64,000 bases of DNA, taken from positions 9,553,315-9,617,314 of the forward strand of contig CM041199.1 in NCBI GenBank assembly GCA_023078555.1, read 5' to 3'. Position 1 is the first letter of the stretch. Each line of letters starts with the position of its first letter. The position numbers and the translations under genes are program-made. Positions 24,414 through 37,529 of this stretch are shown piece after piece. Under the pieces are notes generated by a model, which ran no database searches, was not told the DNA's origin, and was given only the letters and a program-made list of their open reading frames with translations. The DNA comes from Ulva prolifera (taxonomy: Eukaryota; Chlorophyta; Ulvophyceae; Ulvales; Ulvaceae).

Positions 24414-27052
24414 CTCAAGCAATCTCGTCCTACACCTTTAAATCTCTCCCGACAAGTTGGCACTCCATGTTGAATGCCTAACATGCAATCTCGCCCTAGC
24501 AATCTCGCCCTAGCAATCTCGACCTAGCAATCTCGCCCTATCAATCTCGCCCTAGCAATCACGCCCTAGCAATCTCGACCTAGCAATCTCGCCCTACACC
24601 TTTAAATCTCTCCCGTCAGGCTGGCACTCCATGTTGAATGCTTAACATGCAATCTCGACCTAGCAATCTCGCCCTAGCAATCTCGCCCTAGCAATCTCGC
24701 CCTAGCAACCTCGCCCTACACCTTTAAATCTCTCCCGACAAGTTGGCACTCCATGTTGAATGCTTAACATGCAATCTCGCCCTAGCAATCTCGCCCTAGC
24801 AATCTCGGCCTAGCAATCTCGCCCTAGCAATCTCGCCCTAGCAATCTCGCCCTAGCAATCTCGCCCTACACCTTCAAATCTCTCCCGACAAGTTGGCACT
24901 CCATGTTGAATGCTTAACATGCAATCTCGCCCTAGCAATCTCGCCCTAGCAATCTCGTCCTAGCAATCTCGACCTAGCCATTTCGCCCTAGCAATCTCGC
25001 CCTAGCAATCTCGCCCTAGCAATCTCGCCCTAGCAATCTCGACCTAGCAATCTCGCCCTAGCAATCTCGCCCTAGCAATCTCGCCCTAGCAATCTCGACC
25101 TAGCAATCTCGCCCTAGCAATCTCGCCCTAGCAACCTCGTCCTACACCTTTAAATCTCTCCCGTCAGGCTGGCACTCCATGTTGAATGCTTAACATGCAA
25201 TCTCGCCCTAGCAATCTCGCCCTAGCAATCTCGACCTAGCAATCTCGCCCTATCAATCTCGCCCTAGCAATCTCGCCCTAGCAATCTCGACCTAGCAATC
25301 TCGCCCTAGCAATCTCGCCCTAGCAACCTCGCCCTACACCTTTAAATCTCTCCCGTCAGGCTGGCACTCCATGTTGAATGCTTAACATGCAATCTCGCCC
25401 TAGCAATCTCGACCTAGCAATCTCGCCCTAGCAATCTCGCCCTAGCAATCTCGACCTAGCAATCTCGCCCTAGCAATCACGCCCTACACCTTTAAATCTC
25501 TCCCGTCAGGCTGGCACTCCATGTTGAATGCTTAACATGCAATCTCGTCCTAGCAATCTCGACCTAGCCATTTCGCCCTAGCAATCTCGCCCTAGCAATC
25601 TCGCCCTAGCGATCTCGCCCTAGCAATCTCGACCTAGCAATCTCGCCCTAGCAATCTCGCCCTAGCAATCTCGCCCTAGCAATCTCGCCCTAGCAATCTC
25701 GCCCTAGCAATCTCGCCCTAGCAACCTCGCCCTACACCTTTAAATCTCTCCCGACAAGTTGGCACTCCATGTTGAATGCTTAACATGCAATCTCGCCCTA
25801 GCAATCTCGCCCTAGCAATCTCGACCTAGCAATCTCGCCCTAGCAATCTCGCCCTAGCAATCTCGCCCTAGCAATCTCGCCCTACACCTTCAAATCTCTC
25901 CCGACAAGTTGGCACTCCATGTTGAATGCTTAACATGCAATCTCGCCCTAGCAATCTCGCCCTAGCAATCTCGTCCTAGCAATCTCGACCTAGCCATTTC
26001 GCCCTAGCAATCTCGCCCTAGCAATCTCGCCCTAGCAATCTCGCCCTAGCAATCTCGACCTAGCAATCTCGCCCTAGCAATCTCGCCCTAGCAATCTCGC
26101 CCTAGCAATCTCGACCTAGCAATCTCGCCCTAGCAATCTCGCCCTAGCAACCTCGTCCTACACCTTTAAATCTCTCCCGTCAGGCTGGCACTCCATGTTG
26201 AATGCTTAACATGCAATCTCGCCCTAGCAATCTCGCCCTAGCAATCTCGACCTAGCAATCTCGCCCTATCAATCTCGCCCTAGCAATCTCGCCCTAGCAA
26301 TCTCGACCTAGCAATCTCGCCCTAGCAATCTCGCCCTAGCAACCTCGCCCTACACCTTTAAATCTCTCCCGTCAGGCTGGCACTCCATGTTGAATGCTTA
26401 ACATGCAATCTCGCCCTAGCAATCTCGACCTAGCAATCTCGCCCTAGCAATCTCGCCCTAGCAATCTCGACCTAGCAATCTCGCCCTAGCAATCACGCCC
26501 TACACCTTTAAATCTCTCCCGTCAGGCTGGCACTCCATGTTGAATGCTTAACATGCAATCTCGCCCTAGCAATCTCGACCTAGCAATCTCGCCCTAGCAA
26601 TCTCGCCCTAGCAATCTCGACCTAGCAATCTCGCCCTAGCAATCACGCCCTACACCTTTAAATCTCTCCCGTCAGGCTGGCACTCCATGTTGAATGCTTA
26701 ACATGCAATCTCGACCTAGCAATCTCGACCAAGCCATCTCGCCCTAGCAATCTCGCTCAAGCAATCTCGTCCTACACCTTGAAATTTCTCCCGACAAGTT
26801 GGCACTCCATGTTGAATGCCTAACATGCAATCTCGCCCTAGCAATCTCGCCCTAGCAATCTCGACCTAGCAATCTCGCCCTATCAATCTCGCCCTAGCAA
26901 TCTCGCCCTAGCAATCTCGCCCTAGCAATCTCGACCTAGCAATCTCGCCCTAGCAATCTCGCCCTAGCAACCTCGCCCTACACCTTTAAATCTCTCCCGT
27001 CAGGCTGGCACTCCATGTTGAATGCTTAACATGCAATCTCGCCCTAGCAATC
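24353..27052 (+). repeat. 2.7-kb duplicated block, second copy (offset 3368)
   Basis: It carries the same three private markers as 20985-23684, in the same order. The left boundary lies within a monomer run near 24353; the right boundary is near 27053, where the first copy has a gacc monomer and this one has gccc. Both ends fall in monomer runs and not in spacers. Confidence 0.9.
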
Positions 27053-27360
27053 TCGCCCTAGCAATCTCGCCCTAGCAATCTCGCCCTAGCAATCTCGACC
27101 TAGCAATCTCGCCCTAGCAATCTCGCCCTAGCAATCTCGCCCTACACCTTCAAATCTCTCCCGACAAGTTGGCACTCCATGTTGAATGCTTAACATGCAA
27201 TCTCGACCTAGCAATCTCGCCCTAGCAATCTCGCCCTAGCAATCTCGCCCTAGCAACCTCGCCCTACACCTTTAAATCTCTCCCGACAAGTTGGCACTCC
27301 ATGTTGAATGCTTAACATGCAATCTCGCCCTAGCAATCTCGCCCTAGCAATCTCGACCTA

Positions 27361-28067
27361 GCAATCTCGCCCTAGCAATCTCGACCTAGCAATCTCGCCC
27401 TAGCAATCACGCCCTACACCTTTAAATCTCTCCCGTCAGGCTGGCACTCCATGTTGAATGCTTAACATGCAATCTCGTCCTAGCAATCTCGACCTAGCCA
27501 TTTCGCCCTAGCAATCTCGCCCTAGCAATCTCGCCCTAGCAATCTCGCCCTAGCAATCTCGACCTAGCAATCTCGCCCTAGCAATCTCGCCCTAGCAATC
27601 TCGCCCTAGCAATCTCGACCTAGCAATCTCGCCCTAGCAATCTCGCCCTAGCAACCTCGTCCTACACCTTTAAATCTCTCCCGTCAGGCTGGCACTCCAT
27701 GTTGAATGCTTAACATGCAATCTCGCCCTAGCAATCTCGCCCTAGCAATCTCGCCCTAGCAATCTCGCCCTAGCAATCTCGACCTAGCAATCTCGCCCTA
27801 GCAATCTCGCCCTAGCAACCTCGCCGTACACCTTTAAATCTCTCCCGTCAGGCTGGCACTCCATGTTGAATGCTTAAAATGCAATCTCGACCTAGCAATC
27901 TCGCCCTAGCAATCTCGCCCTAGCAATCTCGCCCTAGCAACCTCGCCCTACACCTTTAAATCTCTCCCGACAAGTTGGCACTCCATGTTGAATGCTTAAC
28001 ATGCAATCTCGCCCTAGCAATCTCGCCCTAGCAATCTCGACCTAGCAATCTCGCCCTAGCAATCTCG
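27361..28067 (+). repeat. Duplicated block, second copy (offset 3654)
   Basis: It contains the cgccgtacacc terminal unit at 27825 and the following gcttaaaatgc spacer, as in 24171. It ends near 28068, where the first copy continues into a gctcaagc monomer and this one does not. Confidence 0.85.
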
Positions 28068-29761
28068 CCCTAGCAATCTCGCCCTAGCAATCTCGCCCTA
28101 CACCTTCAAATCTCTCCCGACAAGTTGGCACTCCATGTTGAATGCTTAACATGCAATCTCGACCTAGCAATCTCGCCCTAGCAATCTCGCCCTAGCAATC
28201 TCGCCCTAGCAACCTCGCCCTACACCTTTAAATCTCTCCCGACAAGTTGGCACTCCATGTTGAATGCTTAACATGCAATCTCGCCCTAGCAATCTCGCCC
28301 TAGCAATCTCGACCTAGCAATCTCGCCCTAGCAATCTCGACCTAGCAATCTCGCCCTAGCAATCACGCCCTACACCTTTAAATCTCTCCCGTCAGGCTGG
28401 CACTACATGTTGAATGCTTAACATGCAATCTCGCCCTAGCAATCTCGCCCTAGCAATCTCGACCTAGCAATCTCGCCCTAGCAATCTCGACCTAGCAATC
28501 TCGCCCTAGCAATCACGCCCTACACCTTTAAATCTCTCCCGTCAGGCTGGCACTCCATGTTGAATGCTTAACATGCAATCTCGTCCTAGAAATCTCGAAC
28601 TAGCCATTTCGCCCTAGCAATCTCGCCCTAGAAATCTCGCCCTAGCAATCTCGCCCTAGCAATCTCGACCTAGCAATCTCGCCCTAGCAATCTCGCCCTA
28701 GCAACCTCGTCCTACACCTTTAAATCTCTCCCGTCATGCTGGCACTCCATGTTGAATGCTTAACATGCAATCTCGACCTAGCAATCTCGACCAAGCCATC
28801 TCGCCCTAGCAATCTCGCTCAAGCAATCTCGTCCTACACCTTTAAATTTCTCCCGACATGTTGGCACTCCATGTTGAATGCCTAATATGCAATCTCGCCC
28901 TAGCAATCTCGCCCTAGCAATCTCGACCTAGCAATCTCGCCCTGTCAATCTCGCCCTAGCAATCACGCCCTAGCAATCTCGACCTAGCAATCTCGCCCTA
29001 GCAATCTCGCCCTAGCAACCTCGCCCTACACCTTTAAATCTCTCCCGTCAGGCTGGCACTCCATGTTGAATGCTTAACATGCAATCTCGCCCTAGCAATC
29101 TCGCCCTAGCAATCTCGCCCTAGCAATCTCGCCCTAGCAACCTCGCCCTACACCTTTAAATCTCTCCCGACAAGTTGGCACTCCATGTTGAATGCTTAAC
29201 ATGCAATCTCGCCCTAGCAATCTCGCCCTAGCAATCTCGACCTAGCAATCTCGCCCTAGCAATCTCGCCCTAGCAATCTCGCCCTACACCTTCAAATCTC
29301 TCCCGACAAGTTGGCACTCCATGTTGAATGCTTAACATGCAATCTCGACCTAGCAATCTCGCCCTAGCAATCTCGCCCTAGCAATCTCGCCCTAGCAACC
29401 TCGCCCTACACCTTTAAATCTCTCCCGACAAGTTGGCACTCCATGTTGAATGCTTAACATGCAATCTCGCCCTAGCAATCTCGCCCTAGCAATCTCGACC
29501 TAGCAATCTCGCCCTAGCAATCTCGACCTAGCAATCTCGCCCTAGCAATCACGCCCTACACCTTTAAATCTCTCCCGTCAGGCTGGCACTCCATGTTGAA
29601 TGCTTAACATGCAATCTCGCCCTAGCAATCTCGCCCTAGCAATCTCGACCTAGCAATCTCGCCCTAGCAATCTCGACCTAGCAATCTCGCCCTAGCAATC
29701 ACGCCCTACACCTTTAAATCTCTCCCGTCAGGCTGGCACTCCATGTTGAATGCTTAACATG

Positions 29762-30082
29762 CAATCTCGTCCTAGCAATCTCGAACTAGCCATTTCGCCC
29801 TAGCAATCTCGCCCTAGCAATCTCGCCCTAGCAATCTCGCCCTAGCAATCTCGACCTAGCAATCTCGCCCTAGCAATCTCGCCCTAGCAATCTCGCCCTA
29901 GCAATCTCGAACTAGCCATTTCGCCCTAGCAATCTCGCCCTAGCAATCTCGCCCTAGCAATCTCGCCCTAGCAATCTCGACCTAGCAATCTCGCCCTAGC
30001 AATCTCGCCCTAGCAATCTCGCCCTAGCAATCTCGACCTAGCAATCTCGCCCTAGCAATCTCGCCCTAGCAACCTCGTCCTA
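29762..30082 (+). repeat. Longest spacer-free monomer run found (23 units)
   Basis: From the end of one spacer (29709-29761) to the start of the next (30083) there are 321 bp, which is 22 full monomers plus the 13-bp terminal unit. The run contains the tcgaactagccatttcg variant twice, at 29781 and 29907. They are 126 bp (nine monomers) apart, so the run was lengthened by an internal nine-unit duplication. Confidence 0.9.
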
Positions 30083-31329
30083 CACCTTTAAATCTCTCCC
30101 GTCAGGCTGGCACTCCATGTTGAATGCTTAACATGCAATCTCGACCTAGCAATCTCGACCAAGCCATCTCGCCCTAGCAATCTCGCTCAAGCAATCTCGT
30201 CCTACACCTTTAAATTTCTCCCGACATGTTGGCACTCCATGTTGAATGCCTAACATGCAATCTCGCCCTAGCAATCTCGCCCTAGCAATCTCGACCTAGC
30301 AATCTCGCCCTATCAATCTCGCCCTAGCAATCACGCCCTAGCAATCTCGACCTAGCAATCTCGCCCTAGCAATCTCGCCCTAGCAACCTCGCCCTACACC
30401 TTTAAATCTCTCCCGTCAGGCTGGCACTCCATGTTGAATGCTTAACATGCAATCTCGCCCTAGCAATCTCGCCCTAGCAATCTCGCCCTAGCAATCTCGC
30501 CCTAGCAACCTCGCCCTACACCTTTAAATCTCTCCCGACAAGTTGGCACTCCATGTTGAATGCTTAACATGCAATCTCGCCCTAGCAATCTCGCCCTAGC
30601 AATCTCGACCTAGCAATCTCGCCCTAGCAATCTCGCCCTAGCAATCTCGCCCTACACCTTCAAATCTCTCCCGACAAGTTGGCACTCCATGTTGAATGCT
30701 TAACATGCAATCTCGACCTAGCAATCTCGCCCTAGCAATCTCGCCCTAGCAATCTCGCCCTAGCAACCTCGCCCTACACCTTTAAATCTCTCCCGACAAG
30801 TTGGCACTCCATGTTGAATGCTTAACATGCAATCTCGCCCTAGCAATCTCGCCCTAGCAATCTCGACCTAGCAATCTCGCCCTAGCAATCTCGACCTAGC
30901 AATCTCGCCCTAGCAATCACGCCCTACACCTTTAAATCTCTCCCGTCAGGCTGGCACTCCATGTTGAATGCTTAACATGCAATCTCGCCCTAGCAATCTC
31001 GCCCTAGCAATCTCGACCTAGCAATCTCGCCCTAGCAATCTCGACCTAGCAATCTCGCCCTAGCAATCACGCCCTACACCTTTAAATCTCTCCCGTCAGG
31101 CTGGCACTCCATGTTGAATGCTTAACATGCAATCTCGTCCTAGCAATCTCGAACAAGCCATTTCGCCCTAGCAATCTCGCCCTAGCAATCTCGCCCTAGC
31201 AATCTCGCCCTAGCAATCTCGACCTAGCAATCTCGCCCTAGCAATCTCGCCCTAGCAACCTCGTCCTACACCTTTAAATCTCTCCCGTCAGGCTGGCACT
31301 CCATGTTGAATGCTTAACATGCAATCTCG
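29945..31329 (+). repeat. 1.4-kb duplicated block, first copy (offset +6200)
   Basis: It matches 36145-37529. Shared markers are the cgacatgtt spacer (30219 and 36419), the ccttcaaatc spacer (30659 and 36859) and the gaacaagcc monomer (31151 and 37351), all 6200 bp apart. The cgacatgtt and ccttcaaatc spacers also recur upstream at 1368 bp (28851 and 29291). Confidence 0.86.
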
Positions 31330-32819
31330 CCCTAGCAATCTCGCCCTAGCAATGTCGACCTAGCAATCTCGCCCTATCAATCTCGCCCTAGCAATCACGC
31401 CCTAGCAATCTCGACCTAGCAATCTCGCCCTACACCTTTAAATCTCTCCCGTCAGGCTGGCACTCCATGTTGAATGCTTAACATGCAATCTCGACCTAGC
31501 AATCTCGCCCTAGCAATCTCGCCCTAGCAATCTCGCCCTAGCAACCTCGCCCTACACCTTTAAATCTCTCCCGACAAGTTGGCACTCCATGTTGAATGCT
31601 TAACATGCAATCTCGCCCTAGCAATCTCGCCCTAGCAATCTCGACCTAGCAATCTCGCCCTAGCAATCTCGCCCTAGCAATCTCGCCCTAGCAATCTCGC
31701 CCTACACCTTCAAATCTCTCCCGACAAGTTGGCACTCCATGTTGAATGCTTAACATGCAATCTCGCCCTAGCAATCTCGCCCTAGCAATCTCGTCCTAGC
31801 AATCTCGACCTAGCCATTTCGCCCTAGCAATCTCGCCCTAGCAATCTCGCCCTAGCAATCTCGCCCTAGCAATCTCGACCTAGCAATCTCGCCCTATCAA
31901 TCTCGCCCTAGCAATCTCGCCCTAGCAATCTCGACCTAGCAATCTCGCCCTAGCAATCTCGCCCTAGCAACCTCGTCCTACACCTTTAAATCTCTCCCGT
32001 CAGGCTGGCACTCCATGTTGAATGCTTAACATGCAATCTCGACCTAGCAATCTCGACCAAGCCATCTCGCCCTAGCAATCTCGCTCAAGCAATCTCGTCC
32101 TACACCTTTAAATTTCTCCCGACATGTTGGCACTCCATGTTGAATGCCTAACATGCAATCTCGCCCTAGCAATCTCGCCCTAGCAATCTCGACCTAGCAA
32201 TCTCGCCCTATCAATCTCGCCCTAGCAATCACGCCCTAGCAATCTCGACCTAGCAATCTCGCCCTAGCAACCTCGCCCTAGCAACCTCGCCCTACACCTT
32301 TAAATCTCTCCCGTCAGGCTGGCACTCCATGTTGAATGCTTAACATGCAATCTCGCCCTAGCAATCTCGCCCTAGCAATCTCGCCCTAGCAATCTCGCCC
32401 TAGCAACCTCGCCCTACACCTTTAAATCTCTCCCGACAAGTTGGCACTCCATGTTGAATGCTTAACATGCAATCTCGCCCTAGCAATCTCGCCCTAGCAA
32501 TCTCGACCTAGCAATCTCGCCCTAGCAATCTCGCCCTAGCAATCTCGCCCTACACCTTCAAATCTCTCCCGACAAGTTGGCACTCCATGTTGAATGCTTA
32601 ACATGCAATCTCGACCTAGCAATCTCGCCCTAGCAATCTCGCCCTAGCAATCTCGCCCTAGCAACCTCGCCCTACACCTTTAAATCTCTCCCGACAAGTT
32701 GGCACTCCATGTTGAATGCTTAACATGCAATCTCGCCCTAGCAATCTCGCCCTAGCAATCTCGACCTAGCAATCTCGCCCTAGCAATCTCGACCTAGCAA
32801 TCTCGCCCTAGCAATCACG

Positions 32820-34066
32820 CCCTACACCTTTAAATCTCTCCCGTCAGGCTGGCACTCCATGTTGAATGCTTAACATGCAATCTCGCCCTAGCAATCTCGC
32901 CCTAGCAATCTCGACCTAGCAATCTCGCCCTAGCAATCTCGACCTAGCAATCTCGCCCTAGCAATCACGCCCTACACCTTTAAATCTCTCCCGTCAGGCT
33001 GGCACTCCATGTTGAATGCTTAACATGCAATCTCGTCCTAGCAATCTCGAACAAGCCATTTCGCCCTAGCAATCTCGCCCTAGCAATCTCGCCCTAGCAA
33101 TCTCGCCCTAGCAATCTCGACCTAGCAATCTCGCCCTAGCAATCTCGCCCTAGCAACCTCGTCCTACACCTTTAAATCTCTCCCGTCAGGCTGGCACTCC
33201 ATGTTGAATGCTTAACATGCAATCTCGACCTAGCAATCTCGACCAAGCCATCTCGCCCTAGCAATCTCGCTCAAGCAATCTCGTCCTACACCTTTAAATC
33301 TCTCCCGACAAGTTGGCACTCCATGTTGAATGCCTAACATGCAATCTCGCCCTAGCAATCTCGCCCTAGCAATGTGGACCTAGCAATCTCGCCCTATCAA
33401 TCTCGCCCTAGCAATCACGCCCTAGCAATCTCGACCTAGCAATCTCGCCCTACACCTTTAAATCTCTCCCGTCAGGCTGGCACTCCATGTTGAATGCTTA
33501 ACATGCAATCTCGACCTAGCAATCTCGCCCTAGCAATCTCGCCCTAGCAATCTCGCCCTAGCAACCTCGCCCTACACCTTTAAATCTCTCCCGACAAGTT
33601 GGCACTCCATGTTGAATGCTTAACATGCAATCTCGCCCTAGCAATCTCGCCCTAGCAATCTCGACCTAGCAATCTCGCCCTAGCAATCTCGCCCTAGCAA
33701 TCTCGCCCTAGCAATCTCGCCCTACACCTTCAAATCTCTCCCGACAAGTTGGCACTCCATGTTGAATGCTTAACATGCAATCTCGCCCTAGCAATCTCGC
33801 CCTAGCAATCTCGTCCTAGCAATCTCGACCTAGCCATTTCGCCCTAGCAATCTCGCCCTAGCAATCTCGCCCTAGCAATCTCGCCCTAGCAATCTCGACC
33901 TAGCAATTTCGCCCTAGCAATCTCGCCCTAGCAATCTCGCCCTAGCAATCTCGACCTAGCAATCTCGCCCTAGCAATCTCGCCCTAGCAACCTCGTCCTA
34001 CACCTTTAAATCTCTCCCGTCAGGCTGGCACTCCATGTTGAATGCTTAACATGCAATCTCGCCCTA
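32820..34066 (+). repeat. 1.25-kb duplicated block, first copy (offset +10680)
   Basis: It matches 43500-44746. Shared markers are gaacaagcc (33049 and 43729), aatgtgg or aatgtcg (33371 and 44051), ccttcaaatc and an aatttcgcc monomer. One difference was noticed (aatgtggacc here, aatgtcgacc there). A further copy of part of it lies around 37351-37673, 4302 bp away. This is the longest-distance near-identity I found. Confidence 0.86.
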
Positions 34067-35590
34067 GAAATCTCGACCTAGCAATCTCGCCCTAGCAATC
34101 TCGACCTAGCCATCTCGCCCTAGCAATCTCGCCCTAGCAATCTCGCCCTAGCAATCTCGCCCTAGCAATCTCGCCCTACACCTTGAAATCTCTCCCGTCA
34201 GGCTGGCACTCCATGTTGAATGCTTAACATGCAATCTCGCCCTAGCAATCTCGCCCTAGCAATCTCGACCTAGCAATCTCGCCCTAGCAATCTCGCCCTA
34301 GCAATCTCGCCCTAGCAACCTCGCCCTACACCTTTAAATCTCTCCCAACAAGTTGGCACTCCATGTTGAATGCTTAACATGCAATCTCGCCCTAGCAATC
34401 TCGCCCTAGCAATCTCGACCTAGCAATCTCGCCCTAGCAATCTCGTCCTACACCTTTAAATCTCTCCCGACAAGTTGGCACTCCATGTTGAATGCTTAAC
34501 ATGCAATCTCGCCCTAGCAATCTCGCCCTAGCAATCTCGCCCTAGCAATCTCGCCCTAGCAATCTCGACCTAGCAATCTCGCCCTAGCAATCTCGCCCTA
34601 GCAACCTCGCCCTACACCTTTAAATCTCTCCCGACAAGTTGGCACTCCATGTTGAATGCTTAACATGCAATCTCGCCCTAGCAATCTCGCCCTAGCAATC
34701 TCGACCTAGCAATCTCGCCCTAGCAATCTCGACCTAGCAATCTCGCCCTAGCAATCACGCCCTACACCTTTAAATCTCTCCCGTCAGGCTGGCACTCCAT
34801 GTTGAATGCTTAACATGCAATCTCGTCCTAGCAATCTCGACCTAGCCATTTCGCCCTAGCAATCTCGCCCTAGCAATCTCGCCCTAGCAATCTCGCCCTA
34901 GCAATCTCGACCTAGCAATCTCGCCCTAGCAATCTCGCCCTAGCAATCTCGCCCTAGCAATCTCGACCTAGCAATCTCGCCCTAGCAATCTCGCCCTAGC
35001 AACCTCGTCCTACACCTTTAAATCTCTCCCGTCAGGCTGGCACTCCATGTTGAATGCTTAACATGCAATCTCGCCCTAGCAATCTCGCCCTAGCAATCTC
35101 GCCCTAGCAATCTCGCCCTAGCAATCTCGACCTAGCAATCTCGCCCTAGCAATCTCGCCCTAGCAACCTCGCCCTACACCTTTAAATCTCTCCCGTCAGG
35201 CTGGCACTCCATGTTGAATGCTTAAAATGCAATCTCGACCTAGCAATCTCGCCCTAGCAGTCTCGCCCTAGCAATCTCGCCCTAGCAACCTCGCCCTCCA
35301 CCTTTTAATCTCTCCCGACAAGTTGGCACTCCATGTTGAATGCTTAACATGCAATCTCGACCTAGCAATCTCGCCCTAGCAATCTCGACCTAGCAATCTC
35401 GCCCTAGCAATCACGCCCTACACCTTTAAATCTCTCCCGTCAGGCTGGCACTCCATGTTGAATGCTTAACATGCAATCTCGTCCTAGCAATCTCGAACTA
35501 GCCATTTCGCCCTAGCAATCTCGCCCTAGCAATCTCGCCCTAGCAATCTCGCCCTAGCAATCTCGACCTAGCAATCTCGCCCTAGCAATC

Positions 35591-36846
35591 TCGCGCTAGC
35601 AATCTCGACCTAGCAATCTCGCCCTAGCAATCTCGCCCTAGCAACCTCGTCCTACACCTTTAAATCTCTCCCGTCAGGCTGGCACTCCATGTTGAATGCT
35701 TAACATGCAATCTCGACCTAGCAATCTCGACCAAGCCATCTCGCCCTAGCAATCTCGCTCAAGCAATCTCGTCCTACACCTTTAAATTTCTCCCGACATG
35801 TTGGCACTCCATGTTGAATGCCTAACATGCAATCTCGCCCTAGCAATCTCGCCCTAGCAATCTCGACCTAGCAATCTCGCCCTATCAATCTCGCCCTAGC
35901 AATCACGCCCTAGCAATCTCGACCTAGCAATCTCGCCCTAGCAATCTCGCCCTAGCAACCTCGCCCTACACCTTTAAATCTCTCCCGTCAGGCTGGCACT
36001 CCATGTTGAATGCTTAACATGCAATCTCGCCCTAGCAATCTCGCCCTAGCAATCTCGCCCTAGCAATCTCGCCCTAGCAACCTCGCCCTACACCTTTAAA
36101 TCTCTCCCGACAAGTTGGCACTCCATGTTGAATGCTTAACATGCAATCTCGCCCTAGCAATCTCGCCCTAGCAATCTCGACCTAGCAATCTCGCCCTAGC
36201 AATCTCGCCCTAGCAATCTCGCGCTAGCAATCTCGACCTAGCAATCTCGCCCTAGCAATCTCGCCCTAGCAACCTCGTCCTACACCTTTAAATCTCTCCC
36301 GTCAGGCTGGCACTCCATGTTGAATGCTTAACATGCAATCTCGACCTAGCAATCTCGACCAAGCCATCTCGCCCTAGCAATCTCGCTCAAGCAATCTCGT
36401 CCTACACCTTTAAATTTCTCCCGACATGTTGGCACTCCATGTTGAATGCCTAACATGCAATCTCGCCCTAGCAATCTCGCCCTAGCAATCTCGACCTAGC
36501 AATCTCGCCCTATCAATCTCGCCCTAGCAATCACGCCCTAGCAATCTCGACCTAGCAATCTCGCCCTAGCAATCTCGCCCTAGCAACCTCGCCCTACACC
36601 TTTAAATCTCTCCCGTCAGGCTGGCACTCCATGTTGAATGCTTAACATGCAATCTCGCCCTAGCAATCTCGCCCTAGCAATCTCGCCCTAGCAATCTCGC
36701 CCTAGCAACCTCGCCCTACACCTTTAAATCTCTCCCGACAAGTTGGCACTCCATGTTGAATGCTTAACATGCAATCTCGCCCTAGCAATCTCGCCCTAGC
36801 AATCTCGACCTAGCAATCTCGCCCTAGCAATCTCGCCCTAGCAATC
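35591..36846 (+). repeat. 628-bp tandem duplication, two copies
   Basis: The private tcgcgctagc monomer occurs at 35591 and 36219, and the tttctcccgacatgtt spacer at 35791 and 36419, both pairs 628 bp apart. The copies abut, covering 35591-36218 and 36219-36846. This is a clear direct tandem duplication of four modules. Confidence 0.87.
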
Positions 36847-37529
36847 TCGCCCTACACCTTCAAATCTCTCCCGACAAGTTGGCACTCCATGTTGAATGCT
36901 TAACATGCAATCTCGACCTAGCAATCTCGCCCTAGCAATCTCGCCCTAGCAATCTCGCCCTAGCAACCTCGCCCTACACCTTTAAATCTCTCCCGACAAG
37001 TTGGCACTCCATGTTGAATGCTTAACATGCAATCTCGCCCTAGCAATCTCGCCCTAGCAATCTCGACCTAGCAATCTCGCCCTAGCAATCTCGACCTAGC
37101 AATCTCGCCCTAGCAATCACGCCCTACACCTTTAAATCTCTCCCGTCAGGCTGGCACTCCATGTTGAATGCTTAACATGCAATCTCGCCCTAGCAATCTC
37201 GCCCTAGCAATCTCGACCTAGCAATCTCGCCCTAGCAATCTCGACCTAGCAATCTCGCCCTAGCAATCACGCCCTACACCTTTAAATCTCTCCCGTCAGG
37301 CTGGCACTCCATGTTGAATGCTTAACATGCAATCTCGTCCTAGCAATCTCGAACAAGCCATTTCGCCCTAGCAATCTCGCCCTAGCAATCTCGCCCTAGC
37401 AATCTCGCCCTAGCAATCTCGACCTAGCAATCTCGCCCTAGCAATCTCGCCCTAGCAACCTCGTCCTACACCTTTAAATCTCTCCCGTCAGGCTGGCACT
37501 CCATGTTGAATGCTTAACATGCAATCTCG
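36145..37529 (+). repeat. 1.4-kb duplicated block, second copy (offset 6200)
   Basis: The module order follows 29945-31329. It carries gcgctagc at 36221, which the first copy lacks near 30021. That variant is shared with 35593, so this end of the block was also involved in the local 628-bp tandem duplication. Confidence 0.85.

Noticed and set aside
20985-27052. Assembly artefact as the sole explanation for long near-identical copies
   Set aside because: Many pairs have different offsets, nested order and private changes, which fits biological turnover. Individual copies could still be assembly duplications, and this needs read support to settle.
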